This document shows positions 23,200 to 33,019 of a stretch of 64,000 nt of DNA, piece by piece. The translations under genes were made by a program, and so were the position numbers. The DNA lies in assembly GCA_037447655.1 (NCBI GenBank), contig JBBHKE010002760.1, forward strand, positions 46,591-110,590, given 5' to 3'. How positions within the stretch are numbered: the first letter of the stretch is position 1; the number at the start of each line of letters is the position of its first letter. The stretch comes from Zygnema cylindricum. Its lineage: Eukaryota > Streptophyta > Zygnematophyceae > Zygnematales > Zygnemataceae. The notes beneath the pieces were generated by a model. It was not told the DNA's origin. It saw only the letters and a program-made list of their open reading frames with translations, and searched no databases.

Positions 23200-23930
23200 A
23201 AGAGGTGAATCACAAGACAAACCAAAAAAGACAAAACACAAAAAGACAACACAAAACAACAAAAAAAAAACAAAACTGAGAAAAGACAGAACACAAGAAA
23301 GAGAAAACAAAAGAAAGCCAAAGAAGAGATGAGACATCATTGAGAAAAAACAAACTATGAAAAAGAGAAAATATTTAGACAACATAGAAAAGACAAAAAC
23401 AAAAAAAGACAATAAGAAAGGACAAAATGGAGACAGGACAAAACACATAAAATACAAAGCATAAAAATACAAAACATGTAAAAGACAAAACATAACGATA
23501 CAAAATAAAGAGGAGGCAAAACCCATAGAAGACAAAACACAGAAAGGACATCACACAAAAACACAAAACACAAAAAAGACAAAACATAGAAAGCAAAAAA
23601 GACAACAGAGAAAAGACCACAAAAATGACAAAACACAAGAAAGCCAAACCAGAGAAATGACAAACTGAGAAAAGACAAAACAAAGAGGGCAACACAGAAG
23701 AGACAAAACATGGAAAAGACAAAATAGAAAAACAAAGATAAGAAAGAGAAAAAACAAAACAAAACAAAAAAAGCTAAGCAGAGAAAAGACAAATGTACAG
23801 AAAGGCAAAAAGAGAAGAGACAAAATATAGAAAGGACAAAATAGAGAAAAGACAAAAAAACAAAATAGAGTAGGCAAAACATAGAAAAAATAAGATTGCC
23901 AAAAAAACACACAACGTTTTCAGAAAAGTT
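23200..23930 (+). repeat. Nearly T-free A/G/C low-complexity tract
   Basis: About 730 bp dominated by 'AAAAGACAAAAC'-like units with a loose 12-14 bp rhythm and very few T. The reverse strand reads as Phe/Leu/Cys/Ser-rich 'membrane-like' frames that are composition artefacts. Strong strand asymmetry of composition is visible directly. Confidence 0.85.
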
Positions 23931-23948
23931 AAGTATTTGATTGGCTTC

Positions 23949-24431
23949 CTAAAAACAAAAAAATAATACAAACTTACAGACAAATGAAAGATATCTTGTA
24001 TGTCCTCTAGTTATAGAAATAGGTCTGGCTACTACTCGTACTTTTCCAGATCCTTTTTCTTTTTTAGTTTCTTTTCTTTCCTCTCTTTCCTTAACCTTTG
24101 CTTTTTCCGTTTCCCTTTCCTTTCCCCACGTTTCTCTTCTTCCTTCACAAAACTCCCACTTTTTTCCGTCGCAGGAATTGGTTCGATATCTTCTTTCTTT
24201 GATTGATCTTAATAATTTGATTGAAACACCAACCTCAATTTCCATTTCCTCTTCATTAACCGACTCTTTTGTCGACTTTTTTAACTCAAACTTGCCTTCT
24301 CGGTTTTCGCGTAAGCGTTTTGGGGGAGAAGGTTTTCCGAACTCCATCGGATCCTCATCTCCCAAATTTGCAATTAACTCTTCTTGTCGAATTTCATATT
24401 GTCGAACAAAAATTTCGCGAATATCCCTCAA
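23949..24431 (-). CDS. Unidentified charged ORF
   Basis: 160 codons, starting near 'RDIREIFVRQYEIRQEELIANLGDED' and continuing with a Lys/Glu-rich stretch. The last ~20 residues (hydrophobic) run into flanking low-complexity DNA and are probably not real. The frame is open somewhat upstream without a clear Met. No family recognised. It may be an exon or a gag-like piece of an unrecognised element. Confidence 0.35.
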   Translation of the reverse strand: MRDIREIFVRQYEIRQEELIANLGDEDPMEFGKPSPPKRLRENREGKFELKKSTKESVNEEEMEIEVGVSIKLLRSIKERRYRTNSCDGKKWEFCEGRRETWGKERETEKAKVKEREERKETKKEKGSGKVRVVARPISITRGHTRYLSFVCKFVLFFCF

Positions 24432-25827
24432 CCATAAGGTATTTTGTGGGTGTAAAGGTCTTAAGTATTTGGTTCAAGATTTTTAGGGTAAAAAAGTCCC
24501 AAGTACTCCGCATAAGATTTTTAAGTTTTCAGAGAACTACACTGCCCATCGCTATTAATGTTAAAGAATTTTGGGTACTAAAACGTATTCAGCTTTATAT
24601 TCAACAGTTGGATTTCATTTTTTAAGAAGGCGATAAAAAAGTAACAGTTTTGCCTTTAAACCGAGATGTAAAGATTAAAAATCGGAAAACACTGTGACGA
24701 GAAATAAAGTAAATAAAGTACCCGATAAATAATTGCCCGATGAATGTTTAGCATTAAATCAACCATTGTTATTAGAGTTAAATATTACCAGGGCACTCAA
24801 AGCAGTCAAAGGAGTCAAAGGAGTCAAAGTAATTGTGTGATCGACAGTTAGACTTTTTTTCTGAGGCAAGCAATCAAAAGTTGACAACCTTCCCCTTCAA
24901 TAGTGACGTCACGATCATGGTGTCATAAGTCTTTTAAGTTCTTCAAGGTCTTTCAAAGTCTCAAAAGTTCAAAAAGGTTTGATTTTGGGGTTTTAGAAGT
25001 ACCACAAACAGAAGAGGTTGCGCTCGATTGAGTCTCGGACATCACTCCATTCACCAAAGGTCCGTTCCGAAAACCATTTCTTTCCGTTCCTGTTCCCTAC
25101 CACAAGATTGTGAGAGTTCCTCAGGCCCCTTTTGAACACTTCTGTGGTTTTTTTCCCTGCGGAAAATTTAGAAAAAATAATATCCAAAATTGGGTTCCGT
25201 ATAAGTAATTGATCACCAAACAACAATGAGAATTGAGAATAGAAAGTTGTTAAGGATCGGTACATGGATAGAAATCCAGATACACGAACCAGTAATACTT
25301 ACGTACACTTCACTGTGAATCGCGATTACTGTTAGGAAATAATAAGCATGAGGAAAGCTTGTGTTAATTATTCTATTGCCGGTGCAAGAGTTCTGAACCG
25401 GAAAAAAAAAATAGCATTAAGGAAACAACAATTGGTATCAATAACGCGAATTTGTGATCAGAGGGCCAAAAAGACCAGGATCCCATTAGTGTATTTAACG
25501 CTATTATCAAAAATACTGAAACACATATACAAGTATAGTATACTTCTACATAAATAGGATCGCTTCAATGTTATATGACTTTTAAATATATTCTAAATTT
25601 TAACATTAATATATCAAATAGTGCTAATATTTGAAAAAAAAACGAAAGAAAAAGAAACAAATCCAATTTTCGATAGCATGCAAACAGCAGAACATACTAA
25701 AAAATTTGCACAAGGACAAAAAATCTAGCAATTGCAAGTTTTAAGTGCAGTAAAAATGGGAAACAAAGGGTCAGTGAAAATTCTACCTGTTACTCAAATT
25801 TCTGTCAGAAATCGAGACATTCATATT
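24432..25827. other. AT-rich region without recognised gene; one TIR-like end
   Basis: At 24,538 'TACACTGCCCATCGCTATTAATGTT' resembles the terminal inverted repeats of the elements at 33,644 and 33,896, but no mate was found. A short 'AGGAGTCAAAGGAGTCAAAG' tandem lies near 24,800. Nothing else supported. Confidence 0.4.
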
Positions 25828-26618
25828 TCATTTTTGCAGATATTCGTGCCAATCCGAACTGTCCGCTTCTCCATCCTCATCTTCAAAGACTTCAAACCTT
25901 TCTCTGTTCAGCCGAAAACGAAAACAAAAAGGGGGAAAACAGGAACACATGCATTCATCCAACCATTCAGGATTGCTGTTAGAAAAAAAAATAACAAGCA
26001 CATTCTCTTAACAAATATTGGAGGTCTAAGAAGTCTTCATCTACTCCGGACAATTTGCTTATGAGTTGAACAACTCGTTGCTTTGCAGTGAGGCTCGACA
26101 ATAAGAAAAACACTTAAAAACAGAAAAAAGAAAGAAACCAAACATCTGAAGGAGAAATAAAAGGTTTAGCCGTTTGCAAAAAATATACAGGCGTACGGAT
26201 ATTGAAACAAAACACAATGGCACATACCTGCAAAACTTGAAAGATACCAGCTGCAGCGAGGTCAATGCACAACTTAACCCTAACTATTTAAAAAAACACA
26301 CGTACAGGGACTAGTCGAAGCAAATCGAGAGAGGAGGCGCGTTGAGAGAAGGCGAGCGAAGAAAACAGAACCTGAGAAAACAGAAACTGAGAAAGCAAAA
26401 AGTGAGGGAGAGAGAGACTTACCAGTGGAGTGGTGACGGTTGTTCCTGCAGGAGACGCTGCGACAGCTGGCGCTCGGTCGTCAGCGTCCGTACGTCCGGC
26501 TCAGCAATGGCACGAGCAGGCGCCACGTGGCAAGTCCTAGTGGTGCGAGGCCGCACACTGGCGACGCTGTTTGGAGGCTCTGCACGAAGGCCATGGAGGA
26601 CGAGTCCGCCGGGAGAAG
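25828..26618 (-). CDS. Unidentified host gene, terminal exons
   Basis: Four exon segments with matching splice phases on the minus strand. Exon d (25,828-25,903) ends in TGA and encodes 'FEVFEDEDGEADSSDWHEYL'. Exon c is 26,013-26,080 ('VVQLISKLSGVDEDFLDLQ'). Exon b is 26,228-26,279 ('KLCIDLAAAGIFQVL'). Exon a ends at 26,423 with donor ACTG|GTAAGT. The introns are 109, 147 and 143 bp, with GT...AG ends. The donor of exon c (GTTAAG) and the acceptors of exons b and c are weak. The acidic C-terminus after helical sequence would suit a helical-repeat protein, but no family is recognised. Exon a seems interrupted upstream at 26,619 by a terminal-inverted-repeat element. Confidence 0.55.
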
Positions 26619-27107
26619 TACACCGCGCATCGTTATTAGTGTCAACGACACTAGTTTGGGTTCTTAAAATTTTGATTTTTTTCCTCAAATAGGATACATG
26701 ATTTTAATTTTTCCTTGACGTTAGTTAAGGTACCGTACAAAATAGCGTAAAGGACGAATTACAATAATATCTAAATAGTGTGGTGTACGGTCGATGTCAG
26801 ACCGTACATAAATGTTTCCTTTTCAAGTGAAAATTTTACAAAAAATGAGTTAAATCAGACGCGCACGCATAGGATCGTGCGCTAAAAAAATGGGATTGTT
26901 CTGACACGTAAATTAGTCTTACATGTACGGATATTTAAATTTCACGACGGCGTACGATTTTCAATATTTTGTAAAGATACCTATACTAATGTATATAATC
27001 GTACAGCGAATATTCCATTTTTGCTGTTCCCAAATTAGCATAAACGCCGAAATTAGAATACACCTTTTTTTTAAAAAAAAATAATTCTTAATTAGCGTCA
27101 ATGACGG

Positions 27108-27612
27108 TACACCGCGCATCGTAATTAGAGTAAATTACTCTAATTCGGTCGCTCGAAATTTTGACTCTATCACATCAAATAGAGTAAATGATTCTAATTT
27201 TTTCATTATGCTATTTAAGGTAAGGTTTAATTAACGTTTTTAATTCTAATATATGTTCGTTTTAAATAGTGTGGAGTACGGACGACGTCCGACCGTGCAA
27301 AATTGTACTTTTATAAGTAAAAAATTACAAATAATGATTTAATACAGGCCATTATCATGTAACTGCGTTTTAACAAACCGCGTAGTGCAAACGTCATAGT
27401 GACGATAAACTGTACGTTTTGTCAGATTCTGTACAAATACCTTATTTACAGTAGAGGATATTAGCTTGCCAAATTAGAGTACACCGCATAAATTAGAGTA
27501 AATTCCTTTTTGAAACAGTTTTATCACATAAATTAGAGTAAATTACTCTAATTATTTTTTTCTCTTTTTTTACTCTAATTTTTTCATTACTCTAATTACG
27601 ATGCGCGGTGTA
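27108..27612. mobile_element. TIR element M1' (505 bp), nested
   Basis: TACACCGCGCATCGTAATTAG...CTAATTACGATGCGCGGTGTA, long inverted ends rich in 'AATTAGAGTAAATTACTCTAATT'. AATGACGG precedes the left end and also follows the right end once the neighbouring 27,611-28,018 insertion is ignored, a candidate 8-bp target duplication. Its right ~135 bp is duplicated nearly unchanged at 29,078-29,199. Confidence 0.7.
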
Positions 27613-28018
27613 GTGTTGGGTATCGGGTAAATTCATATCGCAATAATTGCGATATTCGATATATTGAATATCGATCGAGCAGATTCCTCGATATATCGTA
27701 CCGGGACCAACATAAATTATCGCGATATATATCGCAAAAAAATGGGTGTCCGTACAGTCATAGTACGGAAAATCGTACGGGTAATTTACCCCCCCCCCCC
27801 CCCCCCCCCCCCCCGGGGGGGGGGGGTTTGTAAAAAAAAAATGAAATTTTTATTTTTTTTATGGCTCGATATATTGGCGATACGATATATCGGCGATATA
27901 TCGCCGATATATCGCGATGATTTGGTTTTCGATATATCGAAGCGATATATCGATTATCGGGTACCTGAAATTCAATATATATCGAATATCGGCAAAGGGT
28001 CCTCGATACCCAACACTA
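27611..28018. mobile_element. Palindrome-rich TIR element with C26G12 tract
   Basis: Flanked by TAGTGTTGGGTATCG and its complement CGATACCCAACACTA, consistent with a TA duplication. The interior is dominated by GATATATCG palindromes. At 27,789-27,826 a run of 26 C is followed by 12 G. No coding sequence. Confidence 0.65.
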
Positions 28019-28080
28019 AATGACGGTATATTTACTTCCACACTATTTAAACTTTGACACTAATAACGATACGCGGTGTA

Positions 28081-28256
28081 GCAGAAACGGAGTTGACACG
28101 TGCGACAAAGGGAGCGACGGTTGCAGCAGCATTGGAGAGGTAGCTGCAGGAGAAGTGGAAAATTTGCGATGGGAGTTGGGACGGATGAAAACGATGGCAG
28201 GAAGCGAAAAACAAACTTCAACGGCACTTTGTGAAGCTTTAAAGTGTAGGGTACAG
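28081..28256 (-). CDS. Exon-like segment between two TIR elements
   Basis: Between M1 and M2, richer in GC than the elements. On the minus strand a pyrimidine tract and CTCCTGCAG make a plausible acceptor at 28,144; the 63 bp that follow stay open into 26,618-26,423 once M1 is removed (one TA kept). The plus strand is also open across the same junction, so strand is not certain. It may be the upstream half of exon a of the unidentified gene. Confidence 0.35.
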
Positions 28257-28797
28257 TACACCGCCAATCGTTATTAGCGTGGGAGTTTGATTAGCGTATA
28301 ATAATAATTACAGTGGTGTAAGCTATTTAAGAATTTGAAAATTTTGGAAAAAATCATATGTTCTAATTGTTTGATTATGGTAATTTGGATCCTTGAAAAA
28401 AAAATGTCGGTCGCAAACATGCTTACACTAATATAGGTCTCCGAACAAAATCTGACAAATCGTACACAAATCGTACATTCACACGGTCGAAACGCGGCTG
28501 TTGGACGAATATGTGGGAACGGGATTTTTACGACCTGGTTTTTTTTCCTTTTTAGAACGCACATTCTCATGCGTCTGCGGTTACTAAAACTAATTTATTG
28601 TAATTTTTAACTTAAAAAGGTACATTTATGTACTTTCTGACACTGACCGTCCACAACTCTATTTAAGAGACAACGTACTGAAAATAACTCTAAATAGAAT
28701 AAAGAAAAAAATAGAATGAACTACACTAATGGAGGATAAAAAAAAAAAAAGCGGGACGGGATTAGTGTACACAACGCTAATAACGATTGGCGGTGTA
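28257..28797. mobile_element. TIR element M2 (541 bp)
   Basis: TACACCGCCAATCGTTATTAGCG at the left end, with the complement CGCTAATAACGATTGGCGGTGTA at the right. No transposase. Same terminal pattern as M1 and M1', so the same superfamily. Confidence 0.75.
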
Positions 28798-28867
28798 GTG
28801 ACACGTGCCGTGTATCGAGAGCCTTTGGCAGGCAATCAACATATCGGTTTTTCGACATACCGAGAGT

Positions 28868-30151
28868 CAAAGGTCGCAAAAGTCAAAATTTTACATAACC
28901 AAAACCGACCGTTTTTTTTTTTTCAAAATCTGAGTACCCGACGCCCTACCGGGTTATGTCACGCTCCTAAATTGTTAACCGTCACCCGAAACGCGTTTAC
29001 GAAAATGAAAGTTAACCGAAACTCGATTTCTCGCGACTACCCGTACCCGCCCGTACCCGAATAAGTACAAAATTAAATTAGAGTAAATTCCTTTTTGAAA
29101 CAGTTCTATCACATAAATTAGAGTAAATTACTCTAATTATTTTTTTCTCTTTTTTTACTCTAATTTTTTCATTACTCTAATTACGATGCGCGGTGTAGCG
29201 GCACAGCGAGTTTAAAAAAAAAAACTAATTTTCAGCAGAGAGTATAAACGTCTGGAAATTTTGTGCCGCCGAGTTCATTTAACCGACTGCCAAGCTGGAA
29301 ATTATCCGTCGACAAGGTTTGGACTTCGGACCTCCGGGTTCCAACTCGCCGGAAATGCACTCACATCCACAGAGGCGTTCACGGTCTTATGGTAGAATTC
29401 CATTAGACGAAAAGTGTGGTTCGTTACTGGACGCCGTACAAGATCGTACATATTCGTACAGCGCCGTACCCTAATTTTTTTTTTGTCAGACGAAATATCG
29501 TTACTGGAAAGCTGTCGGGAAGCTCCAATGATGTAGGTGTAATTCCTGGCCGTTGGATATTCCACTTTTTCACATCATCCAGTGTGACGATACTCTCCTC
29601 GCGAGGAGAGTTGTACGATACTAGACGTGTACCATTGGTACACGTGAAAAAGCAAAAAAATATCCGCTTTGAACAAGCGATCACAGGTCTACACGTCGTA
29701 CAGGCCATGTGCCTACGTCGTACGGTCCATGTGCCGCCTGCCACGCTGGATGCAGGTGAGCCTTAAATATTTTCGCACGCTCCATCTGACATCCACTGAC
29801 ATTCAAAGTTTGCTGCGACCTTCAAAGTTTGCCGCGTCGTTTTGCCATTCCGTTTCGAAATTTTGATTTCCGTTTTCAAAATCAAAAATCTGGCCGCAAA
29901 CTTTACGTACGAATCATTAATTACCTCCGGTCGTACAGATATTTCGTTCTGACTTTCCGTTTGAAGATTTTATTTGAGATTTTCAAATCTGGACTCTAGC
30001 CTACGTGGCGTCAATCATAATTGAGGAAGGTTGGTTACTGGCCCGACAAAATGGAATAGTCTTCCAGTAAACGCTGCCAGTAGAATTTTCCGTACATTTA
30101 CTGGGACCGCCTAATGGAATTCCACCCTTAGTCAACCGTTTGCGACCTCTG
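28868..30151. mobile_element. hAT-type non-autonomous element, hAT-1 (1,284 bp)
   Basis: Ends CAAAGGTCGCAAAAGTC...GACCTCTG with an 8-bp target duplication CCGAGAGT at 28,860-28,867 and 30,152-30,159. 8-bp duplications and CARRG-type ends are hallmarks of hAT elements. The left ~205 bp is the reverse complement of the right part of hAT-2. Inside are a copy of the M1' right end (29,078-29,199) and a segment bounded by GGTAGAATTCCATTAG / CTAATGGAATTCCACC (about 29,393-30,127). Confidence 0.85.
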
Positions 30152-30648
30152 CCGAGAGTCGATATACGGGTCCGTTTTATCTATAAGGCCAACAGCGGGA
30201 CGAAATTACGATATATCGTGATGGGCCATCGGGTGGATAATCATCGCGGGGGTAATCATCGCAGTACCTCCGTACGCTGGTAAGGAATGGATTCTCAAAA
30301 TATTTTCAAACCCCGGCCTTCCGGAATACTTTGGTACTATTTCCGTACTTTTATCTTCGTACTTTATCAGTTGGACGGACCTTTATCCCAATAATGTGTA
30401 ACCAAATGTAGACATTGTTCTCACGGTTTCACCTGTTGTCGGACTTTATTTGCCGCATTAGTATAATTACTAGTTACTAATATCGATTACTCCAGAGACC
30501 TAACGTAGTTACATAATAGCTCGACTTCGAATCCTCAGTGTGTTTCGCCATTATCTTTTTTTGTACCGTTTTATGAAATCAACTGAATGGTTTTGCATAA
30601 TGGTGTGCACGCAAGACCTGGCCGATGAACTGCTCATTTTTATTTACG
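30152..30648. other. Spacer between hAT-1 and the split exon
   Basis: No supported coding sequence. A possible plus-strand donor (ACGCTG|GTAAGG) lies near 30,280, and a pyrimidine-rich stretch at 30,630-30,647 precedes the exon. Otherwise nothing seen. Confidence 0.3.
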
Positions 30649-31319
30649 TTTCAAGAAGATGCAATTGATGACGGAAGTGTCACGTGGCAGCAACATAGAA
30701 GCCCTTCTTTGAGCCGTGAGGAATGCGCAGACCTTCCAAGTGGCAGTCTTCAAATGAAAATCGAATGGACATTGTGTCAGAGGTCGCAAATAGTCAACCA
30801 AAGCCGTGACCGACCGTTAAACGACCGCCCGAGTCGGATCCGGAACGGATTCGGTTGCCAAATTTGGGGGGCTGGGCGGATTCGGGCGGTTGATTCACAG
30901 GAAAAAAAAAAAAAACGGTTACGGTCGGGCAAGCAAAAAACCAAAAAAAATGAAAATTTTGTACTGTCCATGCAATCTAACATTATTGTACTTTGTACTT
31001 TTGTTATCGTGGAAGGTATACGAGATATGTACCACTAATTTTGTACTTATTCGGGTACGGACGGGTACGGTTAGTCGCGAGAAATCGAGTTTCGGTTAAG
31101 TTTTATTTTTGTAAACGCGTTTCGGGTAACGGTTAACAATTTAGGAGTGTGACATAACCCGGTCGGGCGTTGGTTACTCAGATTTTGAAAAAAAAAAACG
31201 GTCGGTCTCGGTTATCTAAAATTTTGACTTTTGCGACCTCTGCATTGTGTGCATGGACAAAAGTTGATTTTAATGGCGAACAACAAATGAATCCTAACAG
31301 TTATACAGAGTGCGATTAA
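30649..31319 (+). pseudogene. Host exon split by hAT-2
   Basis: The frame from about 30,650 ('EDAIDDGSVTWQQHRSPSLS') is open to 30,777, the last base of the 8-bp target duplication, and resumes in the same frame at 31,251, just after the second copy, for 22 codons to TAA at 31,317. A pyrimidine tract and AG precede it at 30,630-30,650, so this looks like a terminal exon of a plus-strand gene. The product is not recognised. With the element in place it would read 10-20 foreign codons or more. If the element is spliced or polymorphic the gene may still work. Confidence 0.45.
30778..31242. mobile_element. hAT-type MITE, hAT-2 (465 bp)
   Basis: Starts CAGAGGTCGCAAATAGTCAA and ends TTTTGACTTTTGCGACCTCTG, inverted with mismatches, flanked by the perfect 8-bp duplication CATTGTGT (30,770-30,777 and 31,243-31,250). 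No transposase. Same family as hAT-1. Confidence 0.9.
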
Positions 31320-33019
31320 CCAAAGCACCGTTATTGTTTGTGCGAATACCGAGTGCTGTAGTCCTTTCCAGTCTTCAAAACTACTTCCTGCAAAGATTGC
31401 TTTCCAACTTCAACAGCAACGGCAAGAAAAGGGTGTTCTATGATGCCGTCAGTTCAAGCCGTTAATATAAATAGCAATCTCCGTGTCTCACTTGATTGGT
31501 CTTGGCACCAGCGTTGGCTGTACAGTACCTTCGTGGAAGGTTCCTTGGCTGGACGTTTTTCTCAACAGCCTGATTCATTGCCCTTAGCAAGCATTACTTT
31601 TGGAATCAAGCAGTTTTCTATCACTGCATGTGAGGTCTTTCACCTTTTAATTATGAACCTGCGCTGCTCCTTTTTCTGGATTGGCCTTTAAATGTTCTCT
31701 GAACTGAAGGTTTAACTCCGGCTATTCAAACCTTTTTGCTTTTGGAAGTAAGAAATTTCTACCTCTGCTTGTGGAAATCTCTTTCAACTTTTGGCTTCCA
31801 TTTTCCGTACAGTGGTCTATGTTGGCAGAGGGCATCCATTTCATTTGGCGTGACATTTGTGTTGTTGTTCTATTTGTTCAAGAATTCGTTAGTATTCTAA
31901 TTTAGTATCACAAAGTATTGTGATTTATAACTTAGAAAGGATGCGGGGCCGTCATAGCTGAATTGAAGTTGCCCCGGTTTTCATGGAGGACAAATTTTGG
32001 TACCTGAAGTTGCTGCAATTATGTCCCTGTGGGTTTTCTTTTCCTAGACTCTGACTTGTAATGTTTCTTAACTGAAGGTTTCAACTTTAGGCTTTTTATG
32101 GCTGTTAGAAACCCCTGTTTGTGAACCACACTATTTCTCATTAATCTATCAATACCAGTTTTTGTTCAAAATAAGCGATAAATGTCAAACCAGCATTATG
32201 CGGAATTCGCCCTGTTGAGTTTGCCAATCAGTGAAGTGCTAATGTTTCAAAAACTATTGAAGTCCAATCCTTTGCAAAATGCGAAAGAGGTGGACAGCTT
32301 TGGATCACTTTAGAGTTGAGAAAAGCACCATTGATATTATTAACGCTATTTTATGTTTAAGGACGAACATAACCGGCACAACCAAAAGAGTGTAAAACAG
32401 GCTAACAGTGATTCACCGTGTAGCTTCCATTATAAATTATATTCTATTATACTACATATGAAATGATATTATATATTGCAGAATTCATATATTATATGTT
32501 ATATGTTATATATTATATATGACATATTACATTATATAGATTTCCATAGTCAGCCATAACAAAAACATTCCTAACAAAATGATATGTGTATGATGTTACA
32601 ACCTTACCGGAGAAAAGATACCAAAAATTACATTTAATGAAACGAACATCATAACAACAGTTATAAGCTTAAGTGACTCTCTACTATACTTTGTCAGGAA
32701 ATGGAAGGACGACCAGCCGAAATTTCCAAAAATCCTAAAAAACGAAGGACTCCATACAAGATAAAAGCAGACAGCCTTGTGGCTACAATTTGGGTCCACA
32801 TTCGGTCCAATTTAGGTCTATTGTGGGACGTATCTTTTTGAACTGAAGAGGAGCATTGGCCGTGTCGATTAAAGTGAAACTCGGTACAGAAGGGAGTTCG
32901 CCATAGGGCGATCCGAGGGAAGAAGAAGGGGGGGAACAACAATAAAAAACGGCAAAACTGGCAACAATCTGACCTTCCTCCGAAATCATCCACTTGCTGT
33001 AGGACGGTACATAGCGTCA
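31320..33019. other. Intergenic region
   Basis: No gene supported. Probably the 3' flank of the split exon on one side and of the KCP2 homologue on the other. A strongly AT-rich TATATG stretch lies at about 32,440-32,540. Short open frames have no exon structure. Confidence 0.4.

Larger units (their letters stand above)
26619..28080. mobile_element. TIR element M1 with nested insertions
   Basis: Ends TACACCGCGCATCGTTATTAG... and ...CTAATAACGATACGCGGTGTA: near-perfect terminal inverted repeats of about 26 bp. No transposase frame inside, so MITE-like. It holds two younger insertions (27,108-27,612 and 27,611-28,018). TA lies at both ends. It interrupts a sequence that is open on the minus strand on both sides (exon a of the unidentified gene). 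Confidence 0.7.

Noticed and set aside
23158-23983. Long Phe/Leu/Ser/Cys-rich 'membrane protein' frames on the minus strand
   Set aside because: They are the reverse reading of the nearly T-free low-complexity tract; composition alone explains them.
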